From Circinella umbellata (taxonomy: Eukaryota > Mucoromycota > Mucoromycetes > Mucorales > Lichtheimiaceae), in NCBI GenBank assembly GCA_025093555.1, contig JAIWNF010000008.1:124001-188000 (forward strand): 64,000 bases of DNA. Direction: 5' to 3'. Positions within the stretch are counted from its first letter, which is position 1. Each line of letters opens with the position of its first letter. The translations under genes were made by a program, and so were the position numbers. Shown one piece after another: positions 48,198 to 62,257 of this stretch. The notes below the pieces were generated by a model. It was not told the origin of the DNA. It was given only the letters and a program-made list of their open reading frames with translations, and did not search any database.

Positions 48198-51100
48198 ATG
48201 TCAGAAGTACCACCAAGAAAGAAGCGTCATATTGAGGAAGTAAAAGAAGAAAACAACTTGGAAGATATGGATTCAGCGCCTTTGACCCAAGAAAAAGAAG
48301 AAGAGGAGGAAGAACAACTGTCTGCAACAACAAGCAATGTACCCAACGATCTACAACAACCTGAACATCAACCAGATAAACCTGATGCTGCTGTACTTGA
48401 TAATGCGACTACTAATAGTAGCTTTAGTAATAGATCTTCACCGGATTCATCACAACAACCACCGACAAAGAAAGCTCGTCCATCCAGGATGACTCCCGAT
48501 CGACGTGTTTCATTTGCTCCTAACTTGAATTCACAGGAACAACAGCAACAACCACAACAGCGACAACCATCACAAACATCCATGTCTGATTCTTTTTCAC
48601 CACCACCAACAGAACATAAACCTAGACTTGTTATTACAAAAATGGTCCTTAATAATTTCAAATCATATGCCGGTCGACAAGTTATTGGACCTTTTCAAAA
48701 GGTAATGACAAAAAACTGAATAAGAAACGTGTTCCTAGTTTTTATATATAGCCTAATATATATACTTCTAATACATATATATTATAAATTATATAGTCTT
48801 TTAGTGCAAGTATGTTTATCATTTGATCAGGGTTTTTTTTCATTTCCTGAAAATAATGTTTCAATATACTAATATTATATATCTGAATATCTACATAATT
48901 AGTCGTAGGTCCTAACGGTTCGGGCAAATCCAATGTAATTGATGCATTATTATTCGTCTTCGGTTATCGTGCCAATAAAATGCGTCAAGGCAAATTATCA
49001 GAATTAATTCATAATTCTGCCAAACATCCTAATTGTTCCAGTTGTTCTGTTGAAATACATTTTCAAGAAATTGTTGATGGCGTAAATTTTCTTTTCTTCC
49101 TTATTAATATATACTTCATTATCATCATTGTCATTTTATACTAACTCAACAAAACATTTATACTATAGAATACGCCTACAGAATATGAAAAGGTACCTAA
49201 TTCAAGGTTAACAATTTCAAGACATGCTTTTCGAAATAATAGTAGCAAATATCAAATTAATGAAAGAACAAGTTCATATACTGAAGTAACAACATTATTA
49301 CGAAAACGTGGTATTGATTTGGATCATAAGCGTTTCTTGATTTTGCAAGTATGTTTTTATATAAATATAAATAAGAGGAGAGAAATAAAAAAAAAAGGTC
49401 GAAGCGATTTCTTACTTGTTTTATATATTTTTACTATATCTTAGGGTGAAGTTGAATCAATTGCTTTAATGAAACCGAAAGCTAAAGATGAGCATGATGA
49501 TGGATTATTGGAATATCTTGAAGATATTATTGGTACTTCAAAATATAAAGATCCTATTGAGTCTGCTAACAAACGATTGGAAGAATTAAATGAAGATCGA
49601 GTCGAGAAATTAAATCGAGCACGTTATGTTGGAAAAGAAAAAGATAGCTTGGAGGTTAGTTTATATAATTTATTTGAAAATAACATCGTATCAATAAAGA
49701 AATCGAGGATTCTAATAACTAAATCAAAAAATTATTGTTGTTAAAAGGGGAAAAAACGAGAGGCTGAAATGTTTTTAGAAAATGAAAATGAATTGGCTCG
49801 GAAAAAGAATGAATTATATCAAGTATATATTTATGAAGCAAAAGATAATATTTCAGTAGCTAATACAGCAGTGGTAAATCATCATTATTTTACTTCTTCA
49901 CTATAAGCAGAATAATGACAGTAATTTAATCATGTTGTACATATTAATAGGAAGAGCTTAAACGAAAACTGGAAGAAGAAAAAACCAGTTATGGTGAAAT
50001 TGAAAAAGAACAAGCTGATATGTCAAAACAATATCAAGGTTCAGTTAAAGAATATGATGTAAGCTATTGTACAAATATATATAGCTTTTATTCAAATGAG
50101 ATTATCTATATGTTTCGACTTTTTTTTTGATTATGCTAAATAATAAAAATAAAAATTGGTTCGTCATTCTTCAATTTTAGGCTTTTGCGGTAAAAATATC
50201 TCAAGTGAAAAAGAAACAAAACAAATTTGAAAAAGATGAAGTTCAACTACGTGAACGTAAAGAACATTTACTCACTAAGAAAGAAAAATCTAAAGCAGCA
50301 TTGGAAAAGGTATATTTATATATCTTTATTTTCTTTCTGTCTTTTCATTAACAACTCTTTCTATAAAATTCATATATTAAACTGTTACCCCTTCCTTTCT
50401 TTTCTATAATATATGTAGGATCAAGAAGCAAGTACTGCTGCACGTGATGCTATCAAAAAGAATGGAGAAGAACTCATCAAAAGACGAAAAGATCTTAAAC
50501 AACTTGAAAAACAATTAAAAGAAGAAGAAGCCAAAATGGAAGAAATTAATAAAGAATTAACTGGAAAAACCGATGAATACAAGGGTCAAATCGAAGAACT
50601 TCAAAAGAAACGTGCTCCTTGGACTGAAAAAATCAATAAGAAAAAGAAGGATATTGATATTCGTAAATCCGAAAAAGAGATTCTTGAAGAAAAAATGTCA
50701 TCAGGAGCAAAAGCGGTTCAAGAAGCTGAAGCTCAAGTGGATCGAATCGAAAAGACTCGTACTTCCAAGGTAAAAAAAAAAAAAAAAAAGGCAACCATCA
50801 AAAGATAGAAAAAATAATGAAGTTCTTTATTTAGCATGCGGAAAGTGAAGCTTTACCGAAACAAATTGAAGCACTTCGAAATGAAATTGAAGAATTAGAA
50901 CAAAGTATCAAGGTAATAAAAGAGTTACCATGTCAACCTACTTTTTTTTATATGATAAATCATTGTGAAATCTAAAAAAATGTATACATATTATGTAGAA
51001 TATGGACGAACGTGAAGGTGCTTGTAGAAAAGAAGTAAGTCTTGCTCGACATAAAGCAGATGAAGCAAGATCTTCTTTACAACAATCTCAAAGTCGTGGT

Positions 51101-53800
51101 AAAGTATTGGATAGTTTACTTCGTATGCGTGATTCAGGTCGTATCAAGGGTATTTATGTAAGCTTAAATTTTCAAATTCTTTCCACCACGCCCAATATAA
51201 TATATAAAAGAGCCAGCTTTATTAAACAATTTTTCAATTTTTTTTTGATTTAGGATCGTTTGGGTAATTTGGGTGTCATTGATGACAAATACGATGTCGC
51301 CGTTTCAACAGCATGTCCTGCCTTGGACAATATCGTTGTGGAAACTGTGGAAGCGGGTCAAGCATGTATTGAATATTTACGTAAAAACAACTTGGGTCGA
51401 GCTTCGTTTATCATTCTTGACAAACTTGGAAGACAAGATACTCGATCGATTGATACACCTGAAAATGTACCTCGTCTATTTGATTTGATTAAACCCAAAC
51501 ATGATCGATTTAATCCAGCCTTTTATAGCGTACTGCGTGATACGCTGGTTGCTCAAAATTTGAAACAAGCCAATCATATCGCATATGGACGACAACGATG
51601 GCGTGTAGTAACTCTGGATGGTAAATTGATTGAAAGATCAGGTGCAATGACAGGTGGTGGTAATCGACAACTTCGTGGTGCTATGGGTTCTCGTTTCAAA
51701 GATGACGAAGTGAGTGCTGATACAGTAGCACAATTGGAACGTGAACGTGATAAACTAGAAGAAGAATTGCGTAATATCGTGGAGCAGAGAAGAGCAGCTG
51801 AATTGGGATTGCGTTCAAAGAAGGAAAGCTTACCAAGAAAAGAAATGTCCTTGGAGAAATTACAAATGGATATGCGTAGTTTGGATCAACAATTGGAAGA
51901 TGCACGTCAACGTCGTGATACTTTAAAGTAATTTCTTTTTCGACCATCATGTTTAAGGAAACATAATTTCAAAACCACGAAAATGTTTATATAACTCATT
52001 TTTCTTGTAATAAAATATAGGACTCAAATGGAACCAAAACCAGAAGATGTTGAACGATATGGAGAAATTGGCGAAGAAATTGAAAATTTAGAAGAAGAAA
52101 TGGCCGAATTAGAAGAAAAACCAAAGGATATTGATGCACAAATTGAATCATTACAAGATGATATCATGGATGCAGGTGGTATGGATCTTCGCTTACAAAA
52201 GATTGTTGTGGATGATGTTAATAAGCGAATCGAAAATTTGAATACCCGAATCACCAAGGCGATGGTTGCTAAAGCTAAAGCGGAAAAGGATATTATAAAA
52301 TTGGAATCTACTATTAAAAAATATGAACAAGAAGATGGTAAAATTGAAGAAGATATAAAAAAACTGGAAGCTGAATCGGCAGAAAAGGCAAAGGAAGCTA
52401 CTGAAATTACAAAGCAAATGGATGATTTAACAAAGGTAAAGAAAGTAAAACTAGAAGGAACGTGAAAGCTCAAAGAACAAAAGAGATTATATCCATTCTG
52501 TATGGTTATACTAACATTTTTTTAAAACAAAAACAATGATATAATCCTATTTAGAATATGGAAGAGAAACAAAAGGAGATTGATGGCTTCAAGAATGATT
52601 TAGATAAAAAGACAAAGCAAATAAATGAACTTCGGAAATCTGAGATTGAAATTAAAAATAAATTGGAAAATTATCAAAGAAGCTTGGCTGATAATCAACG
52701 TAAAGTAGTACATTGGAATGAACAACGTGCTAAGCTTTCACTACACAATTACAGGTAATAATAATGCACACATACATAAAAAGGCATCATTTTTCTTTTT
52801 TTTATATATATGATATTAAAACTTTATTATTATTATTATTATTATTAGAAATCAAAGTGAAGAAGAATTGATCTTACCAGAATTTGATGATGAAGCACTT
52901 AAAGAACTACAAAATAATGTACAAGAAACAAAAACTGATATTGCCGAAATTGAAGGTTCGTAAAATAATATTCTATCAAATAATAAATAAACCAAAAACT
53001 GACTAACAAAATCGAATTATATTATAGCACTTGTTGAAAATGCAAAACCAAATTTATCTGTACTGGAAGAATACCGCCGCCGAGAAGAAGAATATAATGG
53101 TCGTGTAGAAGAATTAAATGGAGTGACAGAAAAACGTGATGAAGTTAAAAATGAAGTAGAACGATTACGTAAACAACGATTGGATGAATTTATGCAAGGG
53201 TTCAATGTTATTTCACAAAAACTTAAAGAAATGTATCAGGTAAACTATATATGTAAATATATATAATAACTCAACATTTGTCTATACAAGCTATATATGA
53301 TATTTATTATATAATTCTTAATATCATATTCAAATTAGATGATTACAATGGGTGGTAATGCTGAACTTGAATTAGTTGATAGTTTGGATCCATTCTCTGA
53401 AGGCATTGTATTCAGTGTAATGCCACCTAAAAAGAGTTGGAAAAACATTTCAAATTTATCTGGTGGAGAAAAGACCCTGAGTTCTTTAGCATTGGTATTT
53501 GCATTGCATCATTTCAAACCTACACCTTTATACGTTATGGATGAAATTGATGCAGCACTGGATTTCCGTAATGTATCAATTGTTGCGAATTATATCGCAG
53601 AACGTACCAAGAATGCTCAATTTGTCATTATCAGCTTACGAAATAATATGTTTGAATTGGCAGATCGATTAGTTGGTATTTATAAGACAAACGATTGTAC
53701 AAAGAGTATTGCGATTAATCCTTCTATGATTGCTATGCTTGCCGAATTACATCAACCTGCAACAAATACCAGTAATACGGGTAATACTAATAATAGTATA

Positions 53801-53839
<39 letters not shown>

Positions 53840-53899
53840 TCCTCTTCCTCACAGCAACAACCATTAGTAGCAACTAGTCGAAATCCAACTCCTTCCTAA
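48198..53899 (+). CDS. SMC4: SMC4, condensin ATPase subunit
   Basis: Structural-maintenance-of-chromosomes ATPase that pairs with SMC2 in condensin to compact mitotic chromosomes. Seventeen exons: 48198-48701, 48797-48809 (13 bases), 48903-49081, 49169-49348, 49445-49654, 49748-49873, 49951-50058, 50181-50309, 50419-50769, 50835-50912, 50999-51157, 51254-51927, 52021-52435, 52555-52754, 52849-52955, 53028-53239, 53339-53899; 1401 residues, all junctions in frame. Walker A is GPNGSGKSN, followed by the SMC4-specific KMRQGKLSELIHNSAKHPN. The hinge begins near DRLGNLGVIDDKYDVAVSTA. The C-terminal head has the signature LSGGEKTLSSLALVFALH and Walker B VMDEIDAALD. A disordered N-terminal extension (about 140 residues, with KKRH and KKARPSR basic clusters) and a poly-Asn/Ser tail are present. 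The micro-exon encodes SFSA before the Walker A. Confidence 0.96.
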
Positions 53900-55301
53900 G
53901 ATAATAACAATAATAACCACACACACACACATTTTTTTTTATAATTTCGCATGTATCACATTTGTACATTTTATAGTTTTGCTCAACTTATATTACGTAT
54001 ATTTTCAATAAATTCCTCCATCTCATTTTTTTTTCAAACTATTTCATACATTTGTTTTTTTGACAAGTTCAAAATGAAAATGAAAATGACAATATCTTGA
54101 CATGAGCACATGACCATTTTCCTGAACATATTATTTGTGTTACAATGGAAAGATATCATAAACAAATATATACTCGTTCACTATCCTAAGCAGACATATA
54201 TATACAGATATATGTATATGCATATGTATATATATTACATATATATAGGATAATGTCGATTATCTTATTATTTATTATGCATAGACGGAAGAAAAAAAAA
54301 GATAATTGTTTAGCAAAATTTCCAATAGATGGCGACTGTATCCTGTAACGAATTTTTACAATCAAAAAAACTTTGTTTTTTGGCTGATTCTTAGTGTTAT
54401 TATTTTCTCCAAATATAATACTGAGCATATATACATTTTTTAAGCCCACACCCACGTTATGACCCACATATGAATGCCCATATTATGACGTATATTACAC
54501 ATATATAGTATAAAAAGATCAATCATTATTTCTGCATTCTTTGTACTTTTATTATATACACGCAACTCTTTCTATCCTTCGTAATAATTGCCTTCCATAA
54601 TAAGTTACTTTAAAAACATAAAAAAAAAATATAAAATAAAGAGGTTGATCGATGGCGTAACTAATAATAAGAATAAAATATAGGCTAGACAGAAAGGAGG
54701 AGTCCATTTTTTGCACACTCTTTCTCTTCCTCTCCTCCCCCCCAAAAAAATACTTTAAATTAAACCTGAGAAATAAGCAAAGTATGTTTAAGCTTTTATA
54801 TTATTGTATCTATGCAACAAATAAATAGATGTTGCTATGTTTCCTTTAAGTATTATTATTATTATTATTATCATAACAACAAGTACAGCATACAATATAA
54901 ATAAAAGAAAGCTTTTGATTATAAAAAAGATATTATGATCCAAAATCTAGACATTTTTTTTTGGGGGGTGGGGATTATTCCATCACTCCGCTTATTAGTT
55001 GTTTTATAAAAAGAAATTGTTTTATAGTTTTTTATTATTTTTTATTATTACTTTTTATTCATTTGAACGATTCCTTTATTTCTTTATTTCTGTTTTTCAT
55101 TATAAAAAATAGCACGAACATATAAAAGTAAATAATAGGAGGGGCGCGACGCGAGGCTATAAGGCAAATAAAAAAGAAATAACAACCCTTCCTTTTTTTT
55201 TTTTTGGTGAGACGACTCAAAAATAATAAAATATAACAACACACAGACAGACATATATATAACGCACACGCAAAACAGATAACATAAATTACAATAAAAT
55301 C
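53900..55301. other. Intergenic between SMC4 and BST1
   Basis: AT-rich, with a TATA-type dinucleotide-rich area at 54195-54250, an (ATT)n run at about 54850-54870 and an A/T-homopolymer-rich BST1 promoter zone. A GC-rich word GGGGCGCGACGCGAGGC at 55141-55157 stands out. No gene supported. Confidence 0.5.
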
Positions 55302-58300
55302 ATGAATGCCTCGCCGTCGCCTCCATCATCGCCAGACAGTACAGACGATGAACCACCATTGTCAAGCCGAGAAAAACATTTATATAATTTAACTCCTCAT
55401 TTACGTATCGATCAATCACCTTCACTACGACCCATCTCGACAACAACAGCAACTGCAACAGCAACACACAATAATAGTAATAATAGTAATAATAGTACTG
55501 GTCGAACATGCTCTCCTACATCAAATACACCATCACCTCCTTCATCCCCTACACATGCACACCATTCCTCGAGCATTCCAAAAGCTTATAGAATCACACG
55601 TTTTAGTCGCTATTTTATAGTATTTTCAATATTTTTATCTTTCATATCAATTTTTGTCATGTTAGACTCTTTTCAACATCATCAAAGAGATATGGATGGA
55701 TGTCAAGATAGTTTTATGCAACCTATTTATATACGACAAACTGGTTTCGATAGTGAAATGACGAGATTTGCTAGTAAATACGCGCTTTATCTATATCGTG
55801 AAAAAGATGTAGATCTTTCGGATCAGGTAAATGAAAAAAAAAATACAAATATATATATATATATATATAAGAGTTAGAGAGAACTCATGGAAAATATATA
55901 TATATATATAGCCGACAGGTGTTCCAGTCTTATTTATTCCTGGTCATGCAGGAAGCTATAAGCAAGTACGATCCATATCTGCTGAAACAGCTTATGCTTA
56001 TTATCAACATTACACCACACATCCAGAAATTTTAAAGCAAGGTGTTAGAAATCTTGATTTTTTCACAGGTTAGCAAAACGAACGAATAATGAGCTTTTTT
56101 AGAAATGAAAGAAAAAAAAAACCAACTTTCTTTTTTTTTTATTATGCATATATGCATATATATTGCCCAAATAAATAAACTATATAATTTTTAGTGGATT
56201 TTCATGAAGAATTTTCAGCACTTCATGGTCAATCCTTATTAGAACAAGCTGAATACCTGAACGATGCTATCGATTATATCCTTAAATTGTATCCAAGAAC
56301 ACGTAAATCCAGACAATATCCTGATCCAACATCTGTATTAATCATTGGTCATTCTATGGGTGGAGTAGTAGCACGTAGCATGTTTTTAATTAGTAACTAT
56401 CAACCAGGATCCATCAATACCATAATTACATTATCCACACCTCATATTTTACCGCCAGCACCTTTTGATTGGAAAATATCTAAAATATATGATGATATGC
56501 ATCGATTTTGGATTAATGGTTATGCTCCAGCAACCACCTCTCTTGAGAGTACAGCAGCAACAGACACGTATTGGACTTCCTTAAAAGATGTGATGCTTAT
56601 TTCGATTGCAGGTGGTACATTGGACAATATTGTATGCTCTGATTCAGCGAACGTCGGTGCATTTTTACCACCTTCAAATGGATTTACTGTATTTACAACC
56701 GCAATTCCCAATGTATGGACTGGAACGGATCATTTATCCATTTATTCGTGTAAACAACTTGTACGTGTCTTGGCAAAAAGTATGTTGGATATTGTTGATA
56801 CGAGACGACCATCCCAAACGAAACCGTTGAATGAACGTATGATGGTTATGAAAAAAGCATTTTTAAGTGGATTAGAAGATCGCACGCAAGATTTATCTTT
56901 AGGTAAGATCAATTTTTTTTTCTTTGTTTTCTCTCCCAACATCAACCCCACGTTTTCCTTTCTACATACCCAACATGCATAATCTCATAATAGTAATAAT
57001 AAAAATCCATCCTTCCCTCCTTTTTTTTTTTTTTACTATCCTCCCTTCCCTCTACTTCTTATTTATTAAAATTGATTTTTTTTTTGTTTTGTGAAATATT
57101 AGGACGACCAAATCATAGTGAAATATCAGACCGAGATTTACGACCATTAAAAGTTGGAGAACGTCTTGTTATTAAAAATAATAATGTTGGTGACGATAAT
57201 AACAACAATCCTATTGTACGACTTTCCTTATTACCACGATCTAAAGATATAACGGCATTTTCGGTATTAACAGACCAACCCATCGGTAATGACGGGTCTC
57301 GATTTTCTCTTGTTTTTTGTAACATGATGGATCGCGTTTCCAGTGATACTACACGAATTATTTGTCAATCTGCTGATGAAGCCGCTATTCCCGTACCAGC
57401 TTCTACCGAACGTGATAATTATCCATTTTCCGGTCGAACTTTTTCATTTGCCAGTTATCGAGTTGAAGAAATGAAAGAATATCAATGGTTTGGTGTAATT
57501 GACAATTTTGATTTTTCAATGACTGGTAGTACGAGTAGTAGTAATAGTAATAGTGGCGGTACCTGGACGCATGGTGGGTTTTTGATTGCAGAACCCATGA
57601 ATGATAAAGAACATAATCAACAGCGTATCGAAAAGTCCATGTCAACAATTGCAATGGAAGGTGTTCATGTCAAAGTATCTTCCCACCTCTTTTCAACGAT
57701 CCACATTCCAGCCATTGAAAGTCCCATGTTGGCTTATCATCTCAAAGTATCAAGACAAAGTTGTAGTAATATGTTTGCGCCCTTTTTACGACAATCGATA
57801 TCAACCATGCATGAATCTAAATTTTATGTTAACTTGGCCAATAATGAAGATGAAACAGATGTATCATTACATGGAAGAGCAGCATTTTCTTCTTATGCTT
57901 CTATACAAAGCATGCGGACGATGGATACGAAGTATTTAGATCAGCATCGTGGATTATCATTACAAGTTTGGATGGATCCTACATGTGAAGAACCACTTAA
58001 GATTGATCTTACCATTGATTGGTATGGTAGTGCTGGAAGGATTGGATTTAGAAATGGGATCATGTTATTAGCTTATGCATTTATTATGGTGATGTTGGTT
58101 CTTGCAGGACAAATTTATTGTTATAATAAAACAGGTAAAGTGGAGGGTGTGTGTGAGAGAGAGAGAGAGAGAGAGCGGAGAAAGGTTTTATAATAAAAAA
58201 CGCATAACAAACACGAATAATTTTTGTTTTACCTATTTTAGGAATATTTCCGCATTTTGGACAAGGACTTAGTTTTTGTATCCGACGCACGTTACCTGTC

Positions 58301-59461
58301 ATTATACCCATTGTAGCACTTTGTAGCATCTATCAGTGCACATATCAACAAGGACAAAGACATTATTTAAATCCTGCATATAATGTACTTGATGATTTAA
58401 ATGTATTGTCTATTACTTGGCATGATTTATTAATTGGAAACTCAGATCCATTTTTTTGGTGGTTACCACTAGTGGGTCTTTTCATGAGTCTTGGCGTTAT
58501 ATCATTTGTATGGTTGGTAGTTGAAATACTATTGCATTTTTTAGCTAGTATTTCCTCATTTCTTATTGGTCGACGGATCCATACTTGGCATTGGTGTAAC
58601 CGTGATGGAGAAACGAGAAATCAAAGATTTCAAAGAAGAGCCATAACGACAATAATATTATTTGTTTTAGTAGCAACATGTATTCCATATCAATTTGTTT
58701 TTGTGGTTGCATTTTTAGTACATATTATAAGTTGTATTCGATCATTAACAAGAACTTGGTCAGCAGTAAGTTTTTTTTTATTATTTTAAGCTTTTAATCA
58801 TTTTCTTTTTCGGGGTTATTCTAGAAAGAAAACAGATACTCCTGCTTATTGTTTCTATCACTTACTAATCAAAGTTCAATTTGTAATTTTAGCCATCATT
58901 ACAAGGATATAAACGAGCTAACCGATATTATTATATACAATCTTTATTATTACTAATGATGACTCTATTGCCTTTCAATTTACCTATTTTGGTTGTTTGG
59001 ATACGTAATTTATCAGTCCATTGGTTTGTTCCTTTTTCATCCGATCATAATATATTCGCCATTGCACCATTCATAATTTATGTCGAATTATTGACAGGAA
59101 GTCGTAAAATGTTACCACGAACTAAAGGGTAAACTCTTTTTTATTTTATTTGTTTTGATTATTATTTGTATCATTTGAAGGAGATTATAACAAATAAGGG
59201 AATTTATATAATAATTCCTTTTTACTCTATCTTTATTATTATTATAGACCTTGGCATTGGGGAACCTGTATTTTAATTTATGGCATAGTTGCATATACAT
59301 TTCTATATGGAATTAAGTATACACATTCAATTTACTTTTTATCAAATCATATGATAGCTTGGTTTCTTTTATTACATGTTAGAGATTCTCATTATGGTAG
59401 GATGACGTATCGTTATATAGCCGATCATTTGTATCCATTCCGCAGCAAAAAACATTCTTGA
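55302..59461 (+). CDS. BST1: BST1/PGAP1, GPI inositol-deacylase
   Basis: ER membrane lipase that removes the acyl chain from the inositol of GPI anchors, needed for export of GPI proteins and ER quality control. Exons: 55302-55826, 55912-56068, 56195-56902, 57103-58134, 58242-58765, 58893-59128, 59248-59461; 1131 residues. An N-terminal membrane anchor (YFIVFSIFLSFISIFVMLDSF) precedes the alpha/beta-hydrolase domain, with PVLFIPGHAGSYKQVRS and the nucleophile motif GHSMGG (Ser281); VDFHEEFSALHGQSLLEQAE and STPHILPPAPFD are family blocks. A lumenal domain follows, then multiple C-terminal helices (VIIPIVALCSIY, WWLPLVGLFMSLGVISFVWL and others). The N-terminal cytosolic stretch is Ser/Pro-rich. 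Intron 1 contains a TA dinucleotide run. Confidence 0.95.
55841..55911. repeat. TA dinucleotide runs in BST1 intron 1
   Basis: Two (TA)n blocks, at about 55848-55870 and 55893-55910, fill much of the intron. The second abuts the acceptor AG, so length variation there could affect splicing (inference). Confidence 0.7.
58154..58176. repeat. (GA)n microsatellite in BST1 intron 4
   Basis: A run of GA repeats lies just downstream of the GTAAAG donor at 58135. It is a simple sequence repeat within an intron. Confidence 0.8.
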
Positions 59462-60215
59462 CATTATTATTCATCTTATTTCATAACAACAATTATAATT
59501 ATTATATTTATATTCACCCATCATTTTTTACATACTGCTATTACCATCAACCTCCACAATTCAACATTATAACCCCCGTCCCCTTTCACTCTCAAATCAT
59601 TTCACTCGTTTTCTTATAATTATTTTAACTACTACTATCATTATTATTAATACTTCATTTATTTTTTTCTTTTGTACTTATTCATTATATATGTACTTTT
59701 GTTCTGTTTTTTTTTCTCCAAGGAGATAAATAATATATATTATATATCATATTTTTTTTTTAGAAAACAAAGAAAAAGACAAAGGCAATATGATTTTAGA
59801 TATATAGAATTGATTGTTTATTACAAAAATCCTTAATGATATTCTCCCCCACAACCCGCCCCCCAAATGATAATAAAATTATGCTGCGTAGAAAAGGAGG
59901 TATTTATTAAAAAAAACCTAGGTCTTCTATACAGCATGTGATAAAAAAAAACTACCCTAAATAATACATGTAAAAAGAAAATGTGTTTGTTATAGTTAAT
60001 AATTGTTTTTTGGCCCGTGGGCCTTTTTTTTTTTTTTTTTTGCTCACAGACACTTTTAAAAAAAAATTGATTTGTTGTTTCAAAAAAAAAAAAGTTATAA
60101 TTTCTCTCTCTTTCTTCGTTTTTCTTCTTTTCCTTTCTTCTTTTTCTTCTTCTTCTTCTTCTTAACACTTTTTTTTTTCTTTTATAATATATATATATTT
60201 TTTTATATAACATTT
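59462..60215. other. Intergenic before the RNA-binding protein
   Basis: Holds the BST1 3' UTR and a pyrimidine-rich leader (about 60095-60190, including a (TTC)n run) directly before the next start codon. No gene seen. Confidence 0.5.
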
Positions 60216-62257
60216 ATGTCTTTTTCATTAGACTTTAGTACAACAACTTCAACAATTTCAACCAAAAGTCCAACTTCACCAACCCAGTTTTCATTCCCCA
60301 TGGTCTTAACTGAAACTAAAAAGACCACCTTATGGTATAGATATATTTTTAAAACTTTGTACCCCTTAACTATATAACCAGCCAAACCAACCTCCCCCCC
60401 CCTTTTTATTTTATTTTCATTCTGACACAATTTATTATTTTTAGGATGGGTGATCTCGAACCTTGGATGGATGAACAATATATTCAACAACTTTGGTATA
60501 ATCTTCAGGAAAAAGTCATGGTAAAAGTCATTCGAGATAAAGTGACCTCGTAAGTTATTATTTTTCTATTGCTGCATAATCTCGGGAAAAAATAATAATA
60601 ATAAAAAAAAAAGAGTGTTGTCCTTTTTTTTTTATTAATGTCCTTTTTCTTTTTATAATAATAATTAGTGCTAGTGCAGGTTATGCTTTTGTTGATTTTG
60701 GATCTACTGCAAGTGCAGCTGCTGCGCTTAATGCTTTCAATGGAGCAGCCATTCCAAAAACTCACAAGACGTTTAAGCTCAATTGGGCGTCAGGTGGTGG
60801 TCTGATTGACCGACGGTAAGTCAGCCGTTTTTTTTTTATTACTTTTCTTTTTTATTAAATAGAAATAATAATAAAAAAAACCAGCTCATAAAAACAAAAG
60901 ACTCATTATGTTTTTTTTTTTTTTTTTTTTTTTATAAATGTCATTTTTAGTGAGGATCGTCAACCTGAATATTCAATCTTTGCTGGAGACCTTAGTCCCG
61001 ATTGCACCGAACCGATTCTCTTGGTAAGCTTTTCTATTTTCGGACTTTATAAAAAAAGAAGTGGAGTTTTTTTTTTTTTTTTGAGTCAGAGAGTGTTGTA
61101 AAAAAAAAAAAGACAATAAGGAAAAAAACTAACTAAAATAACAATGGAAACTAAACTTTATTTTTCTTGTTATAATAGTCGGCCTTTACAAACCGTTATA
61201 TTTCATGCAAATCAGCAAAAATCATGACAGATCCTCGTACAGGTTTATCTCGTGGTTATGGTTTTGTACGATTTTCTGATCCTATTGAACAACGGCGAGC
61301 TTTAATTGAAATGCAGGGAATGTATATTTGCCATCGTCCTATTCGTGTTTCAATGGCAACACCGAAACATCATCAGCAACAAATTCAACAACAGCAACAA
61401 CAACAACAATTACCACCTGCTTCACCGACATCTAATATTTCACCTCAATCAAAATCACCTATTATGCAAGCAAATGATCCTAATAACACAACTGTTTTTG
61501 TTGGTGGATTATCAGCACCTATTCGTGAAGATGAATTACGACAATATTTCAGTCCTTTTGGTGAAATTGTTTATACAAAAATTCCTCCGGGAAAAGGCTG
61601 CGGATTTGTTCAATTTATATCAAGATTATCAGCTGAAACTGCGATTCAACAAATGAATGGATATCAAATTGGTAATTCTAGAATTCGCCTTTCTTGGGGA
61701 AGGTCTCAAAATGATAAATCCGCTGCTGCGGCTGCTGCGGCTGCGGCTGCCGCAACAGCTGCTAATGCTGCTGCTCAAGCTCAAAAACAACAACAATTAC
61801 AAATGCAAGAATTACAACAACTGAAAATTAAATTGGAAGAACAGCAAGAGCAACAACAAAGGTAATTTCTTTTTTATTTTTACTGTGATAATAGCAGCTA
61901 TAATAACAGCTATAATATTAATGATTACTATTAATATACAAGTTATGACTCACACATCACAATAATAATTTTTCTTTTCTTAGAACGTCACTTGTCAGCA
62001 ATTATAGTGGATTTTCGTCAGTACATCAAAACCAACCGTCATATGAACAGTCATCAGTATTTCCGTCATCGCTACTTCAACGAACGTATGAAAACAGATC
62101 TTCGTCATTGGATTGGCTCATGCGTGATGATAGTTTGTTTTCATCAACGTCAAAACTTTTCAATAACCCTGTGACACAATCGACAAATACTTCAACATCT
62201 GTTGTGACAAGCAACACATCACCATGGAATTCATTCAATCACATTTATGCTCAATAA
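60216..62257 (+). CDS. NAM8/NGR1-type RNA-binding protein with three RRMs
   Basis: Family of TIA1, Nam8, Ngr1 and plant RBP45/47 proteins, acting in splice-site selection or mRNA decay. Exons: 60216-60334, 60445-60549, 60669-60815, 60951-61023, 61179-61861, 61984-62257; 466 residues. RRM1: LWMGDLEPWMDEQYIQQLW (RNP2) and AGYAFVDF (RNP1). RRM2: YSIFAGDLSPDC and SRGYGFVRF. RRM3: TTVFVGGLSAPIREDELRQY and KGCGFVQF. The WMDE and DLSPDCTE patterns are hallmarks of this family. RRM2 and RRM3 are joined by a Gln-rich linker; poly-Ala and Gln-rich stretches follow RRM3. The C-terminus ends SPWNSFNHIYAQ. A very T-rich leader precedes the start. The assignment to NAM8 versus NGR1 is not resolved. Confidence 0.92.

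Noticed and set aside
52024..52473. Long minus-strand frame opposite an SMC4 coiled-coil exon
   Set aside because: Antisense shadow of the highly biased Glu/Lys codons of the coiled coil; no independent features.
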